Below are positions 8,066-17,111 of a stretch of 64,000 nucleotides of DNA, in pieces. Each line of letters begins with the position of its first letter. Positions within the stretch are counted from its first letter, which is position 1. Made by a program: the position numbers and the translations under genes. The notes beneath the pieces are model-generated. The model was given only the letters and a program-made list of their open reading frames with translations. It did no database searches and was not told the DNA's origin. The DNA is from Acidaminobacterium chupaoyuni (GTDB taxonomy: Bacteria; Bacillota; Clostridia; Oscillospirales; Butyricicoccaceae), in assembly GCA_047936785.1 (NCBI GenBank), contig CP176394.1; one strand, given 5' to 3'.

Positions 8066-10002
8066 TGGCACAGGAAAAAGTGCGTGAAGTGCGCGGGCCG
8101 GGCGGACCGGGAAGAATGGGTGCGCCGCGCCAAAAGGTTGAAAACGCGGGGCCCATCTTAAAACGGCTGCTGGGCATCATTTTCAAAAAATATAAGTTCC
8201 ATTGTTTGCTGGTGGCTGTGTTTTTGGTGGGTTCCACTTTGGCCACCGTGAAGGGCACACTGTTTTTAAAAACGCTGATCGACCAATATATTCTTCCGTT
8301 GACCAAAGCAAAAACACCGGATTTTGGGCCGCTGTTCGGCGCGTTATGCCGCATGGCCGCCATTTATGCAGGGGGCATCTTCTGTTCATGGGCCTATAAT
8401 CGCCTGATGGTGACTGTGAGCCAGGGAACCTTGAAGCAGCTGCGTGTGCAGCTGTTCACCCACATGGAATCGCTGCCCATCCGCTATTTCGATACCCATG
8501 CCCACGGCGACATCATGTCGATCTATACCAACGACACCGATACTCTGCGCCAGATGATCGGCCAGAGCCTGCCGCAGTTCCTTTCCAGCGGGTTCACGCT
8601 TGTGAGCGTGCTGATCAGCATGGTGATGCTGAACCTGCCGCTGACGGCGCTGAGCCTTTTTATGGTGGGCATCACACTTTATGTCACCAAAAAGGTGGCT
8701 GCCAAATCGGGCCGGTTTTTCATCAAACAGCAAAAAGACCTGGGGGCGCTGAACGGATATATCGAAGAAATGATGGAAGGGCAAAAAGTCGTCAAGGTTT
8801 TTTGCCACGAAGAAAAGACCCTCGAACAATTTAAAGAGATGAATAACACCCTGCGCGAAAGCGCCAGCAATGCGAACCAGTTCGCCAATATTCTGGGGCC
8901 GATCACCGGCAATATCGGCCATTTAAGCTATGTGCTTTGCGCCGTTCTGGGCGGTACTTTGGCGCTGAATGGTTATGCCGGGCTGACTTTGGGCACCTTG
9001 GTTTCGTTTTTAACTTTCAATAAAAGCTTCAACCAGCCCATTATGCAGATCAACCAGCAGCTCAACAGCGTAATTATGGCGCTGGCGGGCGCGGGCCGCA
9101 TTTTCACGCTTCTGGATGAAAAGCCCGAAGCGGATGAAGGCTATGTGACCTTATGCAACGCCCGGTGGGGCAAAGACGGCGAGCTGGAAGAAACCGACCG
9201 GCGCACAGGCCTTTGGGCCTGGAAGCACCCTCATGCGGCGGATCAGACCGTCACCTATACCCAGCTGAAAGGCGATGTGGTATTTGATGATGTGGATTTT
9301 GGCTATGAAGAAAACAAACTTGTGCTGCATGATATCAAGCTGTTCGCCACGCCCGGCCAGAAAATCGCCTTTGTGGGTTCCACCGGCGCGGGCAAAACCA
9401 CCATCACCAATCTTATCAACCGTTTTTATGATATTCAGGATGGCAAAATACGCTATGACGGCATCAACATCAATAAGATCAAAAAGCAGGATCTGCGCCG
9501 TTCGCTGGGCATCGTTTTGCAGGATACGCACCTGTTCACCGGCACTGTGATGGAAAACATCCGTTATGGGCGGCTGGAAGCCACCGATGAAGAATGCATC
9601 GCCGCGGCGCGGCTGGCCAATGCGGATGGATTTATCTGCAGGCTTCCCCAGGGATACGAAACGCCTTTGAGCGGGGATGGCGGCAACCTGAGCCAAGGGC
9701 AGCGCCAGCTGCTGGCTATCGCCCGCGCCGCCGTGGCCGACCCGCCCGTTTTGATTCTGGATGAAGCCACAAGCTCCATCGATACCCGAACGGAAGCGCT
9801 TGTGCAGGGAGGCATGGATGGCCTGATGCATGGCAGAACCACCTTTGTCATCGCGCACCGCCTTTCCACCGTGCGTAACGCCGATTGTATCATGGTTCTG
9901 GAAAACGGCCGCATCATCGAGCGCGGCACCCATGACGAATTGATTGCGGAAAAGGGAAAATATTATCAGCTTTACACAGGCAATTTTGAAGAAACGGCTT
10001 AA
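8065..10002 (+). CDS. ABC exporter half-transporter, canonical ATPase partner
   Basis: A 645-residue protein. The N-terminus is Gly/Pro/Arg-rich (RGPGGPGRMG), followed by a six-helix type-1 membrane domain and an ATPase with GSTGAGKTT, LSQGQRQ and LILDEATSSID. Between the membrane and ATPase domains (about residues 350-405) is a linker longer than usual and rich in charged and Trp residues. It overlaps the preceding half-transporter by one base, so the two are co-translated and presumably form a heterodimer with one active and one degenerate ATP site. Confidence 0.9.
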   Translation: MAQEKVREVRGPGGPGRMGAPRQKVENAGPILKRLLGIIFKKYKFHCLLVAVFLVGSTLATVKGTLFLKTLIDQYILPLTKAKTPDFGPLFGALCRMAAIYAGGIFCSWAYNRLMVTVSQGTLKQLRVQLFTHMESLPIRYFDTHAHGDIMSIYTNDTDTLRQMIGQSLPQFLSSGFTLVSVLISMVMLNLPLTALSLFMVGITLYVTKKVAAKSGRFFIKQQKDLGALNGYIEEMMEGQKVVKVFCHEEKTLEQFKEMNNTLRESASNANQFANILGPITGNIGHLSYVLCAVLGGTLALNGYAGLTLGTLVSFLTFNKSFNQPIMQINQQLNSVIMALAGAGRIFTLLDEKPEADEGYVTLCNARWGKDGELEETDRRTGLWAWKHPHAADQTVTYTQLKGDVVFDDVDFGYEENKLVLHDIKLFATPGQKIAFVGSTGAGKTTITNLINRFYDIQDGKIRYDGININKIKKQDLRRSLGIVLQDTHLFTGTVMENIRYGRLEATDEECIAAARLANADGFICRLPQGYETPLSGDGGNLSQGQRQLLAIARAAVADPPVLILDEATSSIDTRTEALVQGGMDGLMHGRTTFVIAHRLSTVRNADCIMVLENGRIIERGTHDELIAEKGKYYQLYTGNFEETA

Positions 10003-10010
10003 AACAAAAA

Positions 10011-10036
10011 CAGCGCCCTTCAAACGGGCGCTGTGA
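10011..10036 (-). terminator. Hairpin downstream of the ABC exporter
   Basis: ACAGCGCCC (10011-10019) pairs with GGGCGCTGT (10027-10035). The T-rich tract lies on the minus-strand side, so it terminates minus-strand transcription best, although it sits directly behind the plus-strand exporter gene. Confidence 0.5.
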
Positions 10037-10158
10037 AAGCTAAAACAGAGCAGACAGAAGCCATGCAAACAAATCAGAAGACCCAGGAACGCAGGCGTTA
10101 TGAAAAACCAAAACAGGGCAGAGAGAAGCTGCGCGGGGCGCTGTGGAGCCCCGAAAAC

Positions 10159-10196
10159 AGGAAACCGGCAAGATCGATTCGATCTTGCCGGTTCCC
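10159..10196 (-). terminator. Terminator of the YfcC-type carrier gene
   Basis: A long near-perfect inverted repeat (arms of about 15 bases around 10162-10192, core CAAGATCGA/TCGATCTTG) lies 20 bases beyond the stop of the minus-strand gene and is followed on that strand by a T-rich stretch. Confidence 0.65.
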
Positions 10197-10213
10197 TTAT
10201 ATGAGGCGAAAAG

Positions 10214-11785
10214 TTAGATGAGATGCAGATAAGGCGCGATGGAAATAATCAAAGCACTGAGGATCAGCAGGGGGATCGTGGCTTTGAGCATGAACGACAG
10301 GTATTTGTCATAAGGCACTTTCACAAGATCCAAGGTGCCCATGGTGGTGGCGCCCGGATAGATGCCGGACATGAAGTTGATGCCGACGGTGAAGCAGGAA
10401 ACCAACATGACCTGACCGCCGATCTCACCGATCATTGCATTCGAAGCGAACAGCGCGCCTGCCACAGCGCCCAGAATCGTCATGGTGATGCCGGCGACGC
10501 TGCTGGTGGATTGCAGGAAGAAGCCGATGGCCAGATATGCCAGCAGGCAGGCGATAACGAACGCCCACGCGGGAACACTTTGCAGCGCGTTCTGGATCCA
10601 ATAAACGAAAGTCACGCTGATGCCATAGGTTTTTGAACCCATCAGAACGGAAATGCCTTTTGCAACGCCCAGAACCAGGGTAACACCCAGAAGATCGCGG
10701 GCGCCGGAAACGACTTGCTTCACAAATTCATCGAGCTTCAGGCGGTTGATGAAGGCCACAACAATGGTGCCCAGCAGGAAAACATAAGAATATTCATCAA
10801 AATACCAGTCGCCCCAGTTGGTGAAACCGGTGGAGCCGAGCAGGTTGCCGATGAACGGAACCTTTTCCATCAAAACGGTTTGGGGGGCGTTGATGATATC
10901 ATACATGGTGCGTTCGCCCACATGGATCTCGCCCCAGGGGATATAACCGATGACGGTCAGCAGGATCATCACGATGAAGATAATCAGCGACCATTTGCGG
11001 GCTTTGGTCATTTGAGGCATATTGGCGGAATCTTTGCGGTCGGCAAGAGTCTGGATGCCGTCAATGCCGTGAAGAACGGATTTCGTGGGATCTTTCTTCA
11101 CCCGTTCGGCATAACGCAGAACAAAGAATGTGCCAAGAACGAACATGGCGATGAACAGAATGAAACGCAGCACCATGCCGGAGCCTAAAGACAGCGCATC
11201 GTTGCCGATGGTGGAAATGGCGGCGCCGGTAGAGAACGGGTTAACAACGCTGGCCATGTTGCCGATGGTGGCGCCAACGAACAAAACGGCAAGGGCTGTC
11301 ATCACATCATAACCGGCCATCACCACCAGCGGAACCACCGCGATGGCATAAACGGGGATCTCTTCCCATGTGCCGAAGATGGTGCCCATCAGAGCAAAGA
11401 CCAGGGTCAGGGTAATCAGAAGTTTTCTGCCGGTGAAGCGCCGCAGCAGCGCGCCGATGCCGGCATCCAAAGCGCCTGTGTAATTCAGAAGGCCCAAAAA
11501 CGAACCGGCGATCAAAATGGCGAAAACCACATCGCTGCCCTTTTGGAAGCCTGTGATGGGGGCTTTGACGATCTGCCACAGGCCCGCGGGGGCTGTTCCG
11601 GCGTCTTTCACCACATTGCCTTCATCATCGAATTTGGCGTTGTAAACGATCTCCTTTGTTCCGTCATCGTTGCTCACAACGACTGAAGTGGGAACAAACC
11701 ATGTGAGAATTGCGATGAGTAAAAGGAAGATACTCACGATGATCATTGCCGGGGGCATTGCAAATTTACCCTTTTGCTTTGCCAT
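10214..11785 (-). CDS. YfcC/DcuC-superfamily carrier (PF03606-like)
   Basis: A 523-residue membrane protein with about 12 hydrophobic helices. Residues 30-75 form a polar loop after helix 1, and a second polar loop lies near residues 240-320. GTWEEIPVYAIAVVPLVVMAG and the later IGNMASVVNPFSTG and PGATTMGTLDL motifs are those of the YfcC/ion-transporter superfamily, which carries dicarboxylates, amino acids or short peptides. I start at ATG 11785, with GAGGTG 6 bases upstream, rather than at GTG 11794. It is divergent from pepV, so a role in peptide or amino-acid uptake or exchange is inferred from context only. Confidence 0.8.
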   Translation of the reverse strand: MAKQKGKFAMPPAMIIVSIFLLLIAILTWFVPTSVVVSNDDGTKEIVYNAKFDDEGNVVKDAGTAPAGLWQIVKAPITGFQKGSDVVFAILIAGSFLGLLNYTGALDAGIGALLRRFTGRKLLITLTLVFALMGTIFGTWEEIPVYAIAVVPLVVMAGYDVMTALAVLFVGATIGNMASVVNPFSTGAAISTIGNDALSLGSGMVLRFILFIAMFVLGTFFVLRYAERVKKDPTKSVLHGIDGIQTLADRKDSANMPQMTKARKWSLIIFIVMILLTVIGYIPWGEIHVGERTMYDIINAPQTVLMEKVPFIGNLLGSTGFTNWGDWYFDEYSYVFLLGTIVVAFINRLKLDEFVKQVVSGARDLLGVTLVLGVAKGISVLMGSKTYGISVTFVYWIQNALQSVPAWAFVIACLLAYLAIGFFLQSTSSVAGITMTILGAVAGALFASNAMIGEIGGQVMLVSCFTVGINFMSGIYPGATTMGTLDLVKVPYDKYLSFMLKATIPLLILSALIISIAPYLHLI

Positions 11786-11939
11786 GAAGAACACCTCGCA
11801 TTCAAATATTGTGTTTGAGATTCTCTGTTTGCAGGGGAAAACTTCCTTTAATTGTCTTCATCATACCATTATTATTCTGCATATTCAACAATTATTTTTA
11901 TACATTGCAGCGGTAAAATATTAATCTTGCACAAAGAAA

Positions 11940-11968
11940 TTGACTTCGAAGAAAAGTCGGTGTATAGT
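11940..11968 (+). promoter_or_regulatory. Promoter of pepV
   Basis: TTGACT (11940-11945), a 17-bp spacer and an extended -10 TGTATAGT (TATAGT 11963-11968) lie 60 bases before the pepV start. Confidence 0.75.
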
Positions 11969-12027
11969 GAAGAAAATATGGTTAGAATGCAAAAAAATGA
12001 CAATGCAGGATGAAGGAGGTTTTTTTC

Positions 12028-13347
12028 ATGCAGCTGAAAGAATATCGCGATGCCTTTGTTGAAGACGCGCTGGCCGTGGTGAGCGTGGCCTCTGTGGGCA
12101 AGCCCGAAGAAGGGTTCCCCACGGGCAAAAAGGCGGTGGAATGTTTGGAGGTCACCTTGAACATCCTGAAAAGGATGGGATTTTCCACTTATGCCGATCC
12201 GGAGGGATATTATGGCTATGCCGAAATCGGCGAAGGGCCTTTGTTCGGCATTCTGGGCCATTTGGATGTGGTGCCCGCCCGAAAAGAAGACGGCTGGGAA
12301 AGCGACCCGTTTAAGCCCGAAGTGCGCGACGGGCGCATTTACGGCCGCGGCATCCAGGATGATAAAGGCCCCGTTTTGGCGGCGGCTTATGCCTTGAAAG
12401 CGCTTTTGGATGAGGGCGCAAAACTGAAAAACCGCGTGCGCTTCATTTTGGGCCTTGCGGAGGAAACTTCGTGGGCCTGCATCAACCATTATGTGGCGCA
12501 GGAAGAGATCCCCGTGATGAGTTTTACCCCCGACAGCGGCTTCCCCTTTGTTTATGCCGAAAAAGGGCTGCTTCAGGTGGAATTCACCACAAAAACACCG
12601 GCCAAAACGCCATTCCGCGGGGGCGACAGCATGAACGCCGTGGCGGCTTTTGCCTTCACCAAGCAAGACAGCGCGGTGGAAGAACGGCTGAAAGCTCATG
12701 GCTATGAATATAAAATCGCGGGCGGCGAGATCGAAACCGTTGGCAAGGGCGCCCACGCGAAAAACCCGTGGCTGGGGGTCAACGCCATTTATCATTTGGT
12801 TTCGGCCATGAACGAAGCGGGCAAGGGCGACCGCGCCATGGAATTCATCGCCGATTGTCTGGTGGATCAGCATCGGTTCGAAGGGTTCTCAAAAGAGAGC
12901 TTGGAAGATTTTTCCGGCCCTCTTTCTGTGAATATGGGCATGGTGCAGGCCGATGAAAACGGCACGAAGATCGGGCTGGATCTGCGCCTGCCGGTGAAGA
13001 CCGAAAAAGAGACGGTTTTGCGCCTGCTAAGCGAAAAAGGCAAAGAATACGGTCTTGAAATGAAAGAAGTGGATTGGCTGCGCTCGATCTATCTGCCCCT
13101 TGACAGCCCGTTGGCAAAAGCGCTGACGAAGGCTTATCAAGAGATCACGGGCGACCATGAAAGCAAGCCCAAAATTTCGGGCGGCGCCACTTATGCCCGC
13201 GCTTTGGATAATTGCGTGGCGTTTGGGCCGAATTTCCCCGGGGAAGAGACCACCGAGCATATGCCCAACGAATATGCGAAGATCGATAACCTGATGAAGG
13301 CGATGGAGATCTATTACACCGCACTGAAAGAACTGGTAACCGAATAA
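12028..13347 (+). CDS. pepV: M20-family dipeptidase PepV
   Basis: A 439-residue cytoplasmic metallopeptidase that cleaves dipeptides (PepV/Sapep group of family M20). Metal and catalytic residues are visible in order: GHLDVVP (His about 78, Asp 80), QDDKGP (Asp about 111), EETSW (catalytic and metal Glu pair, about 146), PDSGFP (Asp about 169) and TTEHMPNE (His about 411). Residues 180-330 form the lid domain. ATG 12028 is chosen over ATG 12010 because AAGGAGG lies 8 bases before it. It is transcribed away from the YfcC-type carrier, which may feed it substrate. Confidence 0.92.
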   Translation: MQLKEYRDAFVEDALAVVSVASVGKPEEGFPTGKKAVECLEVTLNILKRMGFSTYADPEGYYGYAEIGEGPLFGILGHLDVVPARKEDGWESDPFKPEVRDGRIYGRGIQDDKGPVLAAAYALKALLDEGAKLKNRVRFILGLAEETSWACINHYVAQEEIPVMSFTPDSGFPFVYAEKGLLQVEFTTKTPAKTPFRGGDSMNAVAAFAFTKQDSAVEERLKAHGYEYKIAGGEIETVGKGAHAKNPWLGVNAIYHLVSAMNEAGKGDRAMEFIADCLVDQHRFEGFSKESLEDFSGPLSVNMGMVQADENGTKIGLDLRLPVKTEKETVLRLLSEKGKEYGLEMKEVDWLRSIYLPLDSPLAKALTKAYQEITGDHESKPKISGGATYARALDNCVAFGPNFPGEETTEHMPNEYAKIDNLMKAMEIYYTALKELVTE

Positions 13348-13358
13348 GAGGATATCAA

Positions 13359-13392
13359 AAAAGGCGTCACCGTTATGGTGACGCCTTTTCTG
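13359..13392. terminator. Bidirectional terminator between pepV and the RelQ-type gene
   Basis: AAAAGGCGTCACC (13359-13371) pairs perfectly with GGTGACGCCTTTT (13377-13389) around GTTAT. Flanking A and T runs serve both convergent genes. Confidence 0.9.
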
Positions 13393-13408
13393 CTGTTTCG
13401 GCAGGTTT

Positions 13409-14113
13409 TTAAGGCTTCGGCGCAGGATCTTTAGAAGCTTCGCCGGAATTTTCTTCGATCAGGTGGCGGATGCGCTGCATCTCGTGATCCATGGCGTTGA
13501 TGGTTTCGGCGCAAAGCTTTAAATCGGCCGCGATCATGGCCGAATGTTTGATATCCTTCTTATAGCGCACTTTATGTTCCAGGCTGGCCCAAAAATCCAT
13601 GGCAATGGTGCGGAACTGCACCTCCACCTTCATGTGCTTTTTTTCATTGGTGAGGAAAATCGGCACATCGAGAATCAGATGCAGGCTGCGATAGCCGTTG
13701 GGTTTGGGGTTTTTGATATAATCCTTCACTTCGCAAACGATGATGTCATCCTGCGCGCAAAGGCATTCCGCCATGCGATAGATATCTTCGGGAAAAGAGC
13801 AGATGACGCGGATGCCCGCCACATCGGTCAGGTTTTTTTCGATGCTGTCCACCGAGATGGGCAGATTGCGGCGCTGCAGCTTTTCTAAGATGCTCTGCGG
13901 CTTTTTCAAGCGGCATTTGATCGATTCGAAGGGGTTATGTTCGCTTTCCAGCGAAAGCTCGGAATTGAGAACTTCCAGCTTTGTGCGCACTTCCAGCATG
14001 GCGCAGTCGTATTGCATCATCAGCTGCATATAGGGGCGCGTTTCTTCCATGCTGAGCAGCGGATGCTGCAGGAGAGAAAGCTTTTCCTGGATGCGATTGT
14101 TTTCGGGGAGCAT
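13409..14113 (-). CDS. Small (p)ppGpp synthetase, RelQ/YjbM type
   Basis: A 234-residue protein with a single RelA_SpoT synthetase domain and none of the hydrolase, TGS or ACT domains of long Rel. Visible motifs are the KKPQSILEKLQRR stretch, DVAGIRVICSF, NPKPNGYRSLHLI and EVQFRTIAMDFWASLEHK, which match the ATP- and GDP/GTP-binding and catalytic regions of small alarmone synthetases. It would make (p)ppGpp during envelope or nutrient stress. The start overlaps the stop of the upstream marR gene by one base (TAATG), so the two are co-translated. RelQ versus RelP subtype is not decided here. Confidence 0.88.
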   Translation of the reverse strand: MLPENNRIQEKLSLLQHPLLSMEETRPYMQLMMQYDCAMLEVRTKLEVLNSELSLESEHNPFESIKCRLKKPQSILEKLQRRNLPISVDSIEKNLTDVAGIRVICSFPEDIYRMAECLCAQDDIIVCEVKDYIKNPKPNGYRSLHLILDVPIFLTNEKKHMKVEVQFRTIAMDFWASLEHKVRYKKDIKHSAMIAADLKLCAETINAMDHEMQRIRHLIEENSGEASKDPAPKP

Positions 14114-14553
14114 TAAGATTCCTCCAGAGATAAAGATTGTTGAGAGATTTTATCGAGCAGCGCCCAAAGCGTTTCGGTTTCTTCGGGGCTGAGCGATTGG
14201 GTGAGGCGCCCGATGAAATCTGTTTGTGTTTTGTGAAGCAGCTCAAAGATCTGCCTGCCATGGGGCGTGAGCTTTAAATGCTGCAGGCGGCGATCGGTGG
14301 GATCGGTTCGAATGACGACCAGCTTTTTTTCAAGCAGCGGTTCCAGCGCGCGGGAAATATAGGCTTTTGAAAAATTGCGCAGATAGGCCATGTCACGCGC
14401 CGTATCCATTTGGGGGTTATTGCCCAAAAAGCAAAGCACCTGCGCCTGAGGAGTGGTGAGCCCGCATTGCTCGGCGGCAGTCAGCAGCAAAGAACCATAC
14501 AGCTTATCCGCTTGTTTGGTGAACCATAAAAACCGGCTGATGGGTTGATCCAT
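14113..14553 (-). CDS. MarR-family regulator divergent from a MATE pump
   Basis: A 146-residue winged-helix protein. NPQMDTARDMAYLRNFSKAY (about residues 50-70) is the recognition-helix region and TDPTDRRLQHLKLT the wing of MarR. GGAGGT lies 7 bases before ATG 14553. It is transcribed away from the MATE gene at 14647 and is co-translated with the downstream RelQ-type synthetase. The intervening promoter contains an inverted repeat (14593-14608), so it probably represses the MATE pump and itself. Confidence 0.87.
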   Translation of the reverse strand: MDQPISRFLWFTKQADKLYGSLLLTAAEQCGLTTPQAQVLCFLGNNPQMDTARDMAYLRNFSKAYISRALEPLLEKKLVVIRTDPTDRRLQHLKLTPHGRQIFELLHKTQTDFIGRLTQSLSPEETETLWALLDKISQQSLSLEES

Positions 14554-14571
14554 GTTGATACCTCCATGTGG

Positions 14572-14608
14572 TTGACAATAAAACTGTTTCGTTGTAAACT
14601 ATATTACA
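14572..14608 (+). promoter_or_regulatory. MATE promoter with overlapping palindrome
   Basis: TTGACA (14572-14577), a 17-bp spacer and TAAACT (14595-14600) form a promoter. TGTAA-N6-TTACA (14593-14608) is an inverted repeat lying across the -10 box, a good position for repression by the divergent MarR protein. Confidence 0.7.
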
Positions 14609-14646
14609 GCGAGATCTTAAGAAAGTCAATGTAAGGGGAGCGAAAA

Positions 14647-16032
14647 ATGCAGCAGAACAATACACAGGCGCTGGGCCGGGAACCGGTAGGCAGGCTGCTG
14701 CGCAAGCTGGCCATGCCGGCCATCGCGGCGCAGATCATTAATCTATTATACAACCTGGTCGACAGAATGTATATCGGCCATATTCACGAAGTGGGCAAAC
14801 TGGCGCTGACGGGGGTCGGGGTCTGTTTGCCGCTGATCATGCTGATTTCGGCGTTTGCGGCCCTTGCGGGCATGGGCGCCGCCCCCCGCGCCTCTATTTT
14901 TCTGGGGCAGGGGAATCAGGAAGAAGCCGAAAAAACATTGGGCAACGCCGTAACGCTGCTTTTTCTGCTTTCTGTTATTCTAACGGCGGTGTTCATCCTT
15001 TTCGCAAGGCCGATGCTGCTTTCTTTCGGCGCCAGTGAAAATACCATCGATTATGCCATGCAGTATATGCGCATCTATGCTGCGGGCACGATCTTCGTGC
15101 AGATGACCCTGGGGCTGAATGCGTTCATCACCTGCCAGGGCTTTTCAAAAATCAGTATGCTGACGGTGCTCATCGGCGCTGTCTGCAACATCATTCTCGA
15201 CCCGATTTTGATTTTCGGGTTCCATATGGGCGTGCGCGGGGCGGCGCTGGCGACGATCCTTTCGCAGGCGCTTTCGATGATTTGGATCCTGCGATTCCTC
15301 ACGGGCAAAAAAACGACGCTGCGCATCAAAAAAGCCAACCTTCGATTAAAGAAAAAAATCGTGCTGCCCAGTGTGGCGCTGGGCATGGCGCCGTTCATCA
15401 TGCAATCCACCGAAAGCCTGATCGCCGTTTGCTTCAACGCTTCGCTGCTGCGTTACGGCGGCGATCTGGCGGTGGGCGCCATGACTATTCTCACCAGTGT
15501 GAACCAGTTCGCCATGCTGCCCCTGATGGGGCTTACCCAGGGCGCGCAGCCCATCATCAGCTATAATTACGGGGCAAAAGATGAAAAACGCGTCAAGCAA
15601 AGCTTCAAACTGCTGCTGCTCTGCTGTGTTATTTATTCCACGGTGCTGTGGGCTTCCGCAATGCTTTTCCCGGGTGTTTTTGTGAAAATTTTCAATAACG
15701 ACCCTGCTTTGGTGCGGTTTGCAAGCCACGCCATGCGCATTTATCTGGCGGCATGCGGCGTTTTCGGGGTGCAGATCGCCTGCCAGCAGACTTTCATCGC
15801 GCTGGGCAACGCCAAAAGCTCGCTGTTTCTGGCCCTGCTGCGCAAAATCATTCTGCTGATCCCGCTGATCTATCTGATGCCTGTGCTGATGCCGGCGAAT
15901 AAGACCACCGCCGTGTTTGCCGCGGAACCGGTGGCCGACCTTTTGGCAGTGGCCACCACGGCAACGCTGTTTTTCTTCCAGTTCCGCGCGGCCATGCGCC
16001 GGATGGAAACGGAAACTTCCGAGATGAAATAA
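14647..16032 (+). CDS. MATE-family efflux transporter
   Basis: A 461-residue membrane protein with 12 predicted helices in two bundles, the size and pattern of MATE (DinF/NorM-like) exporters that expel cationic compounds using a Na+ or H+ gradient. Typical elements are the N-terminal LGREPVGRLLRKLAMPAIAA, the LYNLVDRMYIGH helix and the mid-protein TQGAQPIISYNYGA. GGGGAG lies just before ATG 14647. The divergent marR gene and the palindrome in the shared promoter indicate inducible export. It is not in an operon with downstream genes. Confidence 0.92.
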   Translation: MQQNNTQALGREPVGRLLRKLAMPAIAAQIINLLYNLVDRMYIGHIHEVGKLALTGVGVCLPLIMLISAFAALAGMGAAPRASIFLGQGNQEEAEKTLGNAVTLLFLLSVILTAVFILFARPMLLSFGASENTIDYAMQYMRIYAAGTIFVQMTLGLNAFITCQGFSKISMLTVLIGAVCNIILDPILIFGFHMGVRGAALATILSQALSMIWILRFLTGKKTTLRIKKANLRLKKKIVLPSVALGMAPFIMQSTESLIAVCFNASLLRYGGDLAVGAMTILTSVNQFAMLPLMGLTQGAQPIISYNYGAKDEKRVKQSFKLLLLCCVIYSTVLWASAMLFPGVFVKIFNNDPALVRFASHAMRIYLAACGVFGVQIACQQTFIALGNAKSSLFLALLRKIILLIPLIYLMPVLMPANKTTAVFAAEPVADLLAVATTATLFFFQFRAAMRRMETETSEMK

Positions 16033-16041
16033 AAATCAAAA

Positions 16042-16132
16042 CTCCCCGCCGCGCAGCGATCGGAAGATAGAACAAAGGCGGTTTGCCGCCTTGTTTTATC
16101 GAAACGGTTCTTTTGCGCGGGGGGAGCTTTTT
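16042..16132. terminator. Compound terminator between the MATE and pxpC genes
   Basis: An outer stem pairs about 13 bases at 16042-16055 (CTCCCCGCCGCGCA) with 16114-16126 and is followed by six T. It encloses an inner hairpin, AAGGCGG (16075-16081) with CCGCCTT (16086-16092). It lies between two convergent genes. Confidence 0.7.
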
Positions 16133-16148
16133 TATGGCGCAGAAGTGT

Positions 16149-17111
16149 TTAATCCCAAAGGCCGTCGGGCTGATCCAGAGCCTGAGCCAGCGCGCGGAAT
16201 TCCCGCTGCTGCCTGCGGAAGAGGCGCTGGGCTTCTTCCATGGAAACGGCCTCGAAGCGAAGGGTGTCGCCCGGGCGGCATTGAGCCGCGAGGGGCAGGT
16301 CACAAGTGATGACGGTGGCGATCTTGGTATATCCGCCGGTGGTCTGGCGATCGGCCATCATCATCAGCGGCAGGGCATCGGGCACCTGAATGGAGCCCAT
16401 GGCCACACCGTCTGAAAGAATATTGCCGTCTGTCACGCCTGGGGCGCGGGCAATAGGCGCGCCCAGAAGGCGATAACCCATGCGGTCGCTTTTCGGGTCG
16501 ATGCGGTAAGGGGAAGAAAGAAAAGTTTTGATGCCCTGAGCGGAAAACGCGTCATCCTGGGGGCCGAGAATGACCCGCAGCGTGGGGGAAGAACAGCAGG
16601 GCTGCTGAGGAATGAAGCGCCGATCCATGGCGTTGAGATAGCAAACGCTGCCGCGCAGGGGCAGCTCATCGCCTTTTTGAAGGGCGCGCCCCTGCCAGCC
16701 GCCGAAACCGCCTTTTAAATAGGTGGAGCGGCTGCCCATCACAGGCGTTAAGGTGAAACCGCCGTTGACGGCCAGATAACCGCGGCAGCCCGCGCGGGCG
16801 GGGCCGATGGTGAGCACAGCGCCTTTGGGGGCGATATAAGCCCGCCCCATTTCAAGGGCTTTGCCGTTGAGCGTGGGCTGAAACTCGCCGCCGCAAAGGG
16901 CAAACACCGCGGGGGAAGAAAATTCCACGGTGGGGCCCAGCATGGTAAATTCCAGCGCGGCCTCATGGGCAGGGTTGCCCGCCAGCAGGTTGGCAAAAAT
17001 CAGCGAGCGCTGATCCATGGCGCCCGAAACGGGCACGCCGAATTTTTGCCAGCCGTGGCGGCCCAGATCTTGAAAGGTGGTCAACAGGCCGGGCGCAAGA
17101 ACACGCATCAT
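16149..17111 (-). CDS. pxpC: 5-oxoprolinase subunit PxpC (KipA-type carboxyltransferase domain)
   Basis: A 320-residue protein of the biotin-dependent carboxyltransferase (AHS2/KipA) fold. Visible family features are the N-terminal GLLTTFQDLGRHGWQKFGVP stretch with the following SGAMD, and the C-terminal ADRQTTGGYTKIATV. With PxpA and PxpB it forms the ATP-dependent prokaryotic 5-oxoprolinase that opens pyroglutamate to glutamate. The ATG at 17111 overlaps the pxpB stop by 4 bases, and GGGGGTG lies upstream, so it is translationally coupled. Gene order pxpA-pxpB-pxpC is the standard one. Confidence 0.92.
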   Translation of the reverse strand: MMRVLAPGLLTTFQDLGRHGWQKFGVPVSGAMDQRSLIFANLLAGNPAHEAALEFTMLGPTVEFSSPAVFALCGGEFQPTLNGKALEMGRAYIAPKGAVLTIGPARAGCRGYLAVNGGFTLTPVMGSRSTYLKGGFGGWQGRALQKGDELPLRGSVCYLNAMDRRFIPQQPCCSSPTLRVILGPQDDAFSAQGIKTFLSSPYRIDPKSDRMGYRLLGAPIARAPGVTDGNILSDGVAMGSIQVPDALPLMMMADRQTTGGYTKIATVITCDLPLAAQCRPGDTLRFEAVSMEEAQRLFRRQQREFRALAQALDQPDGLWD

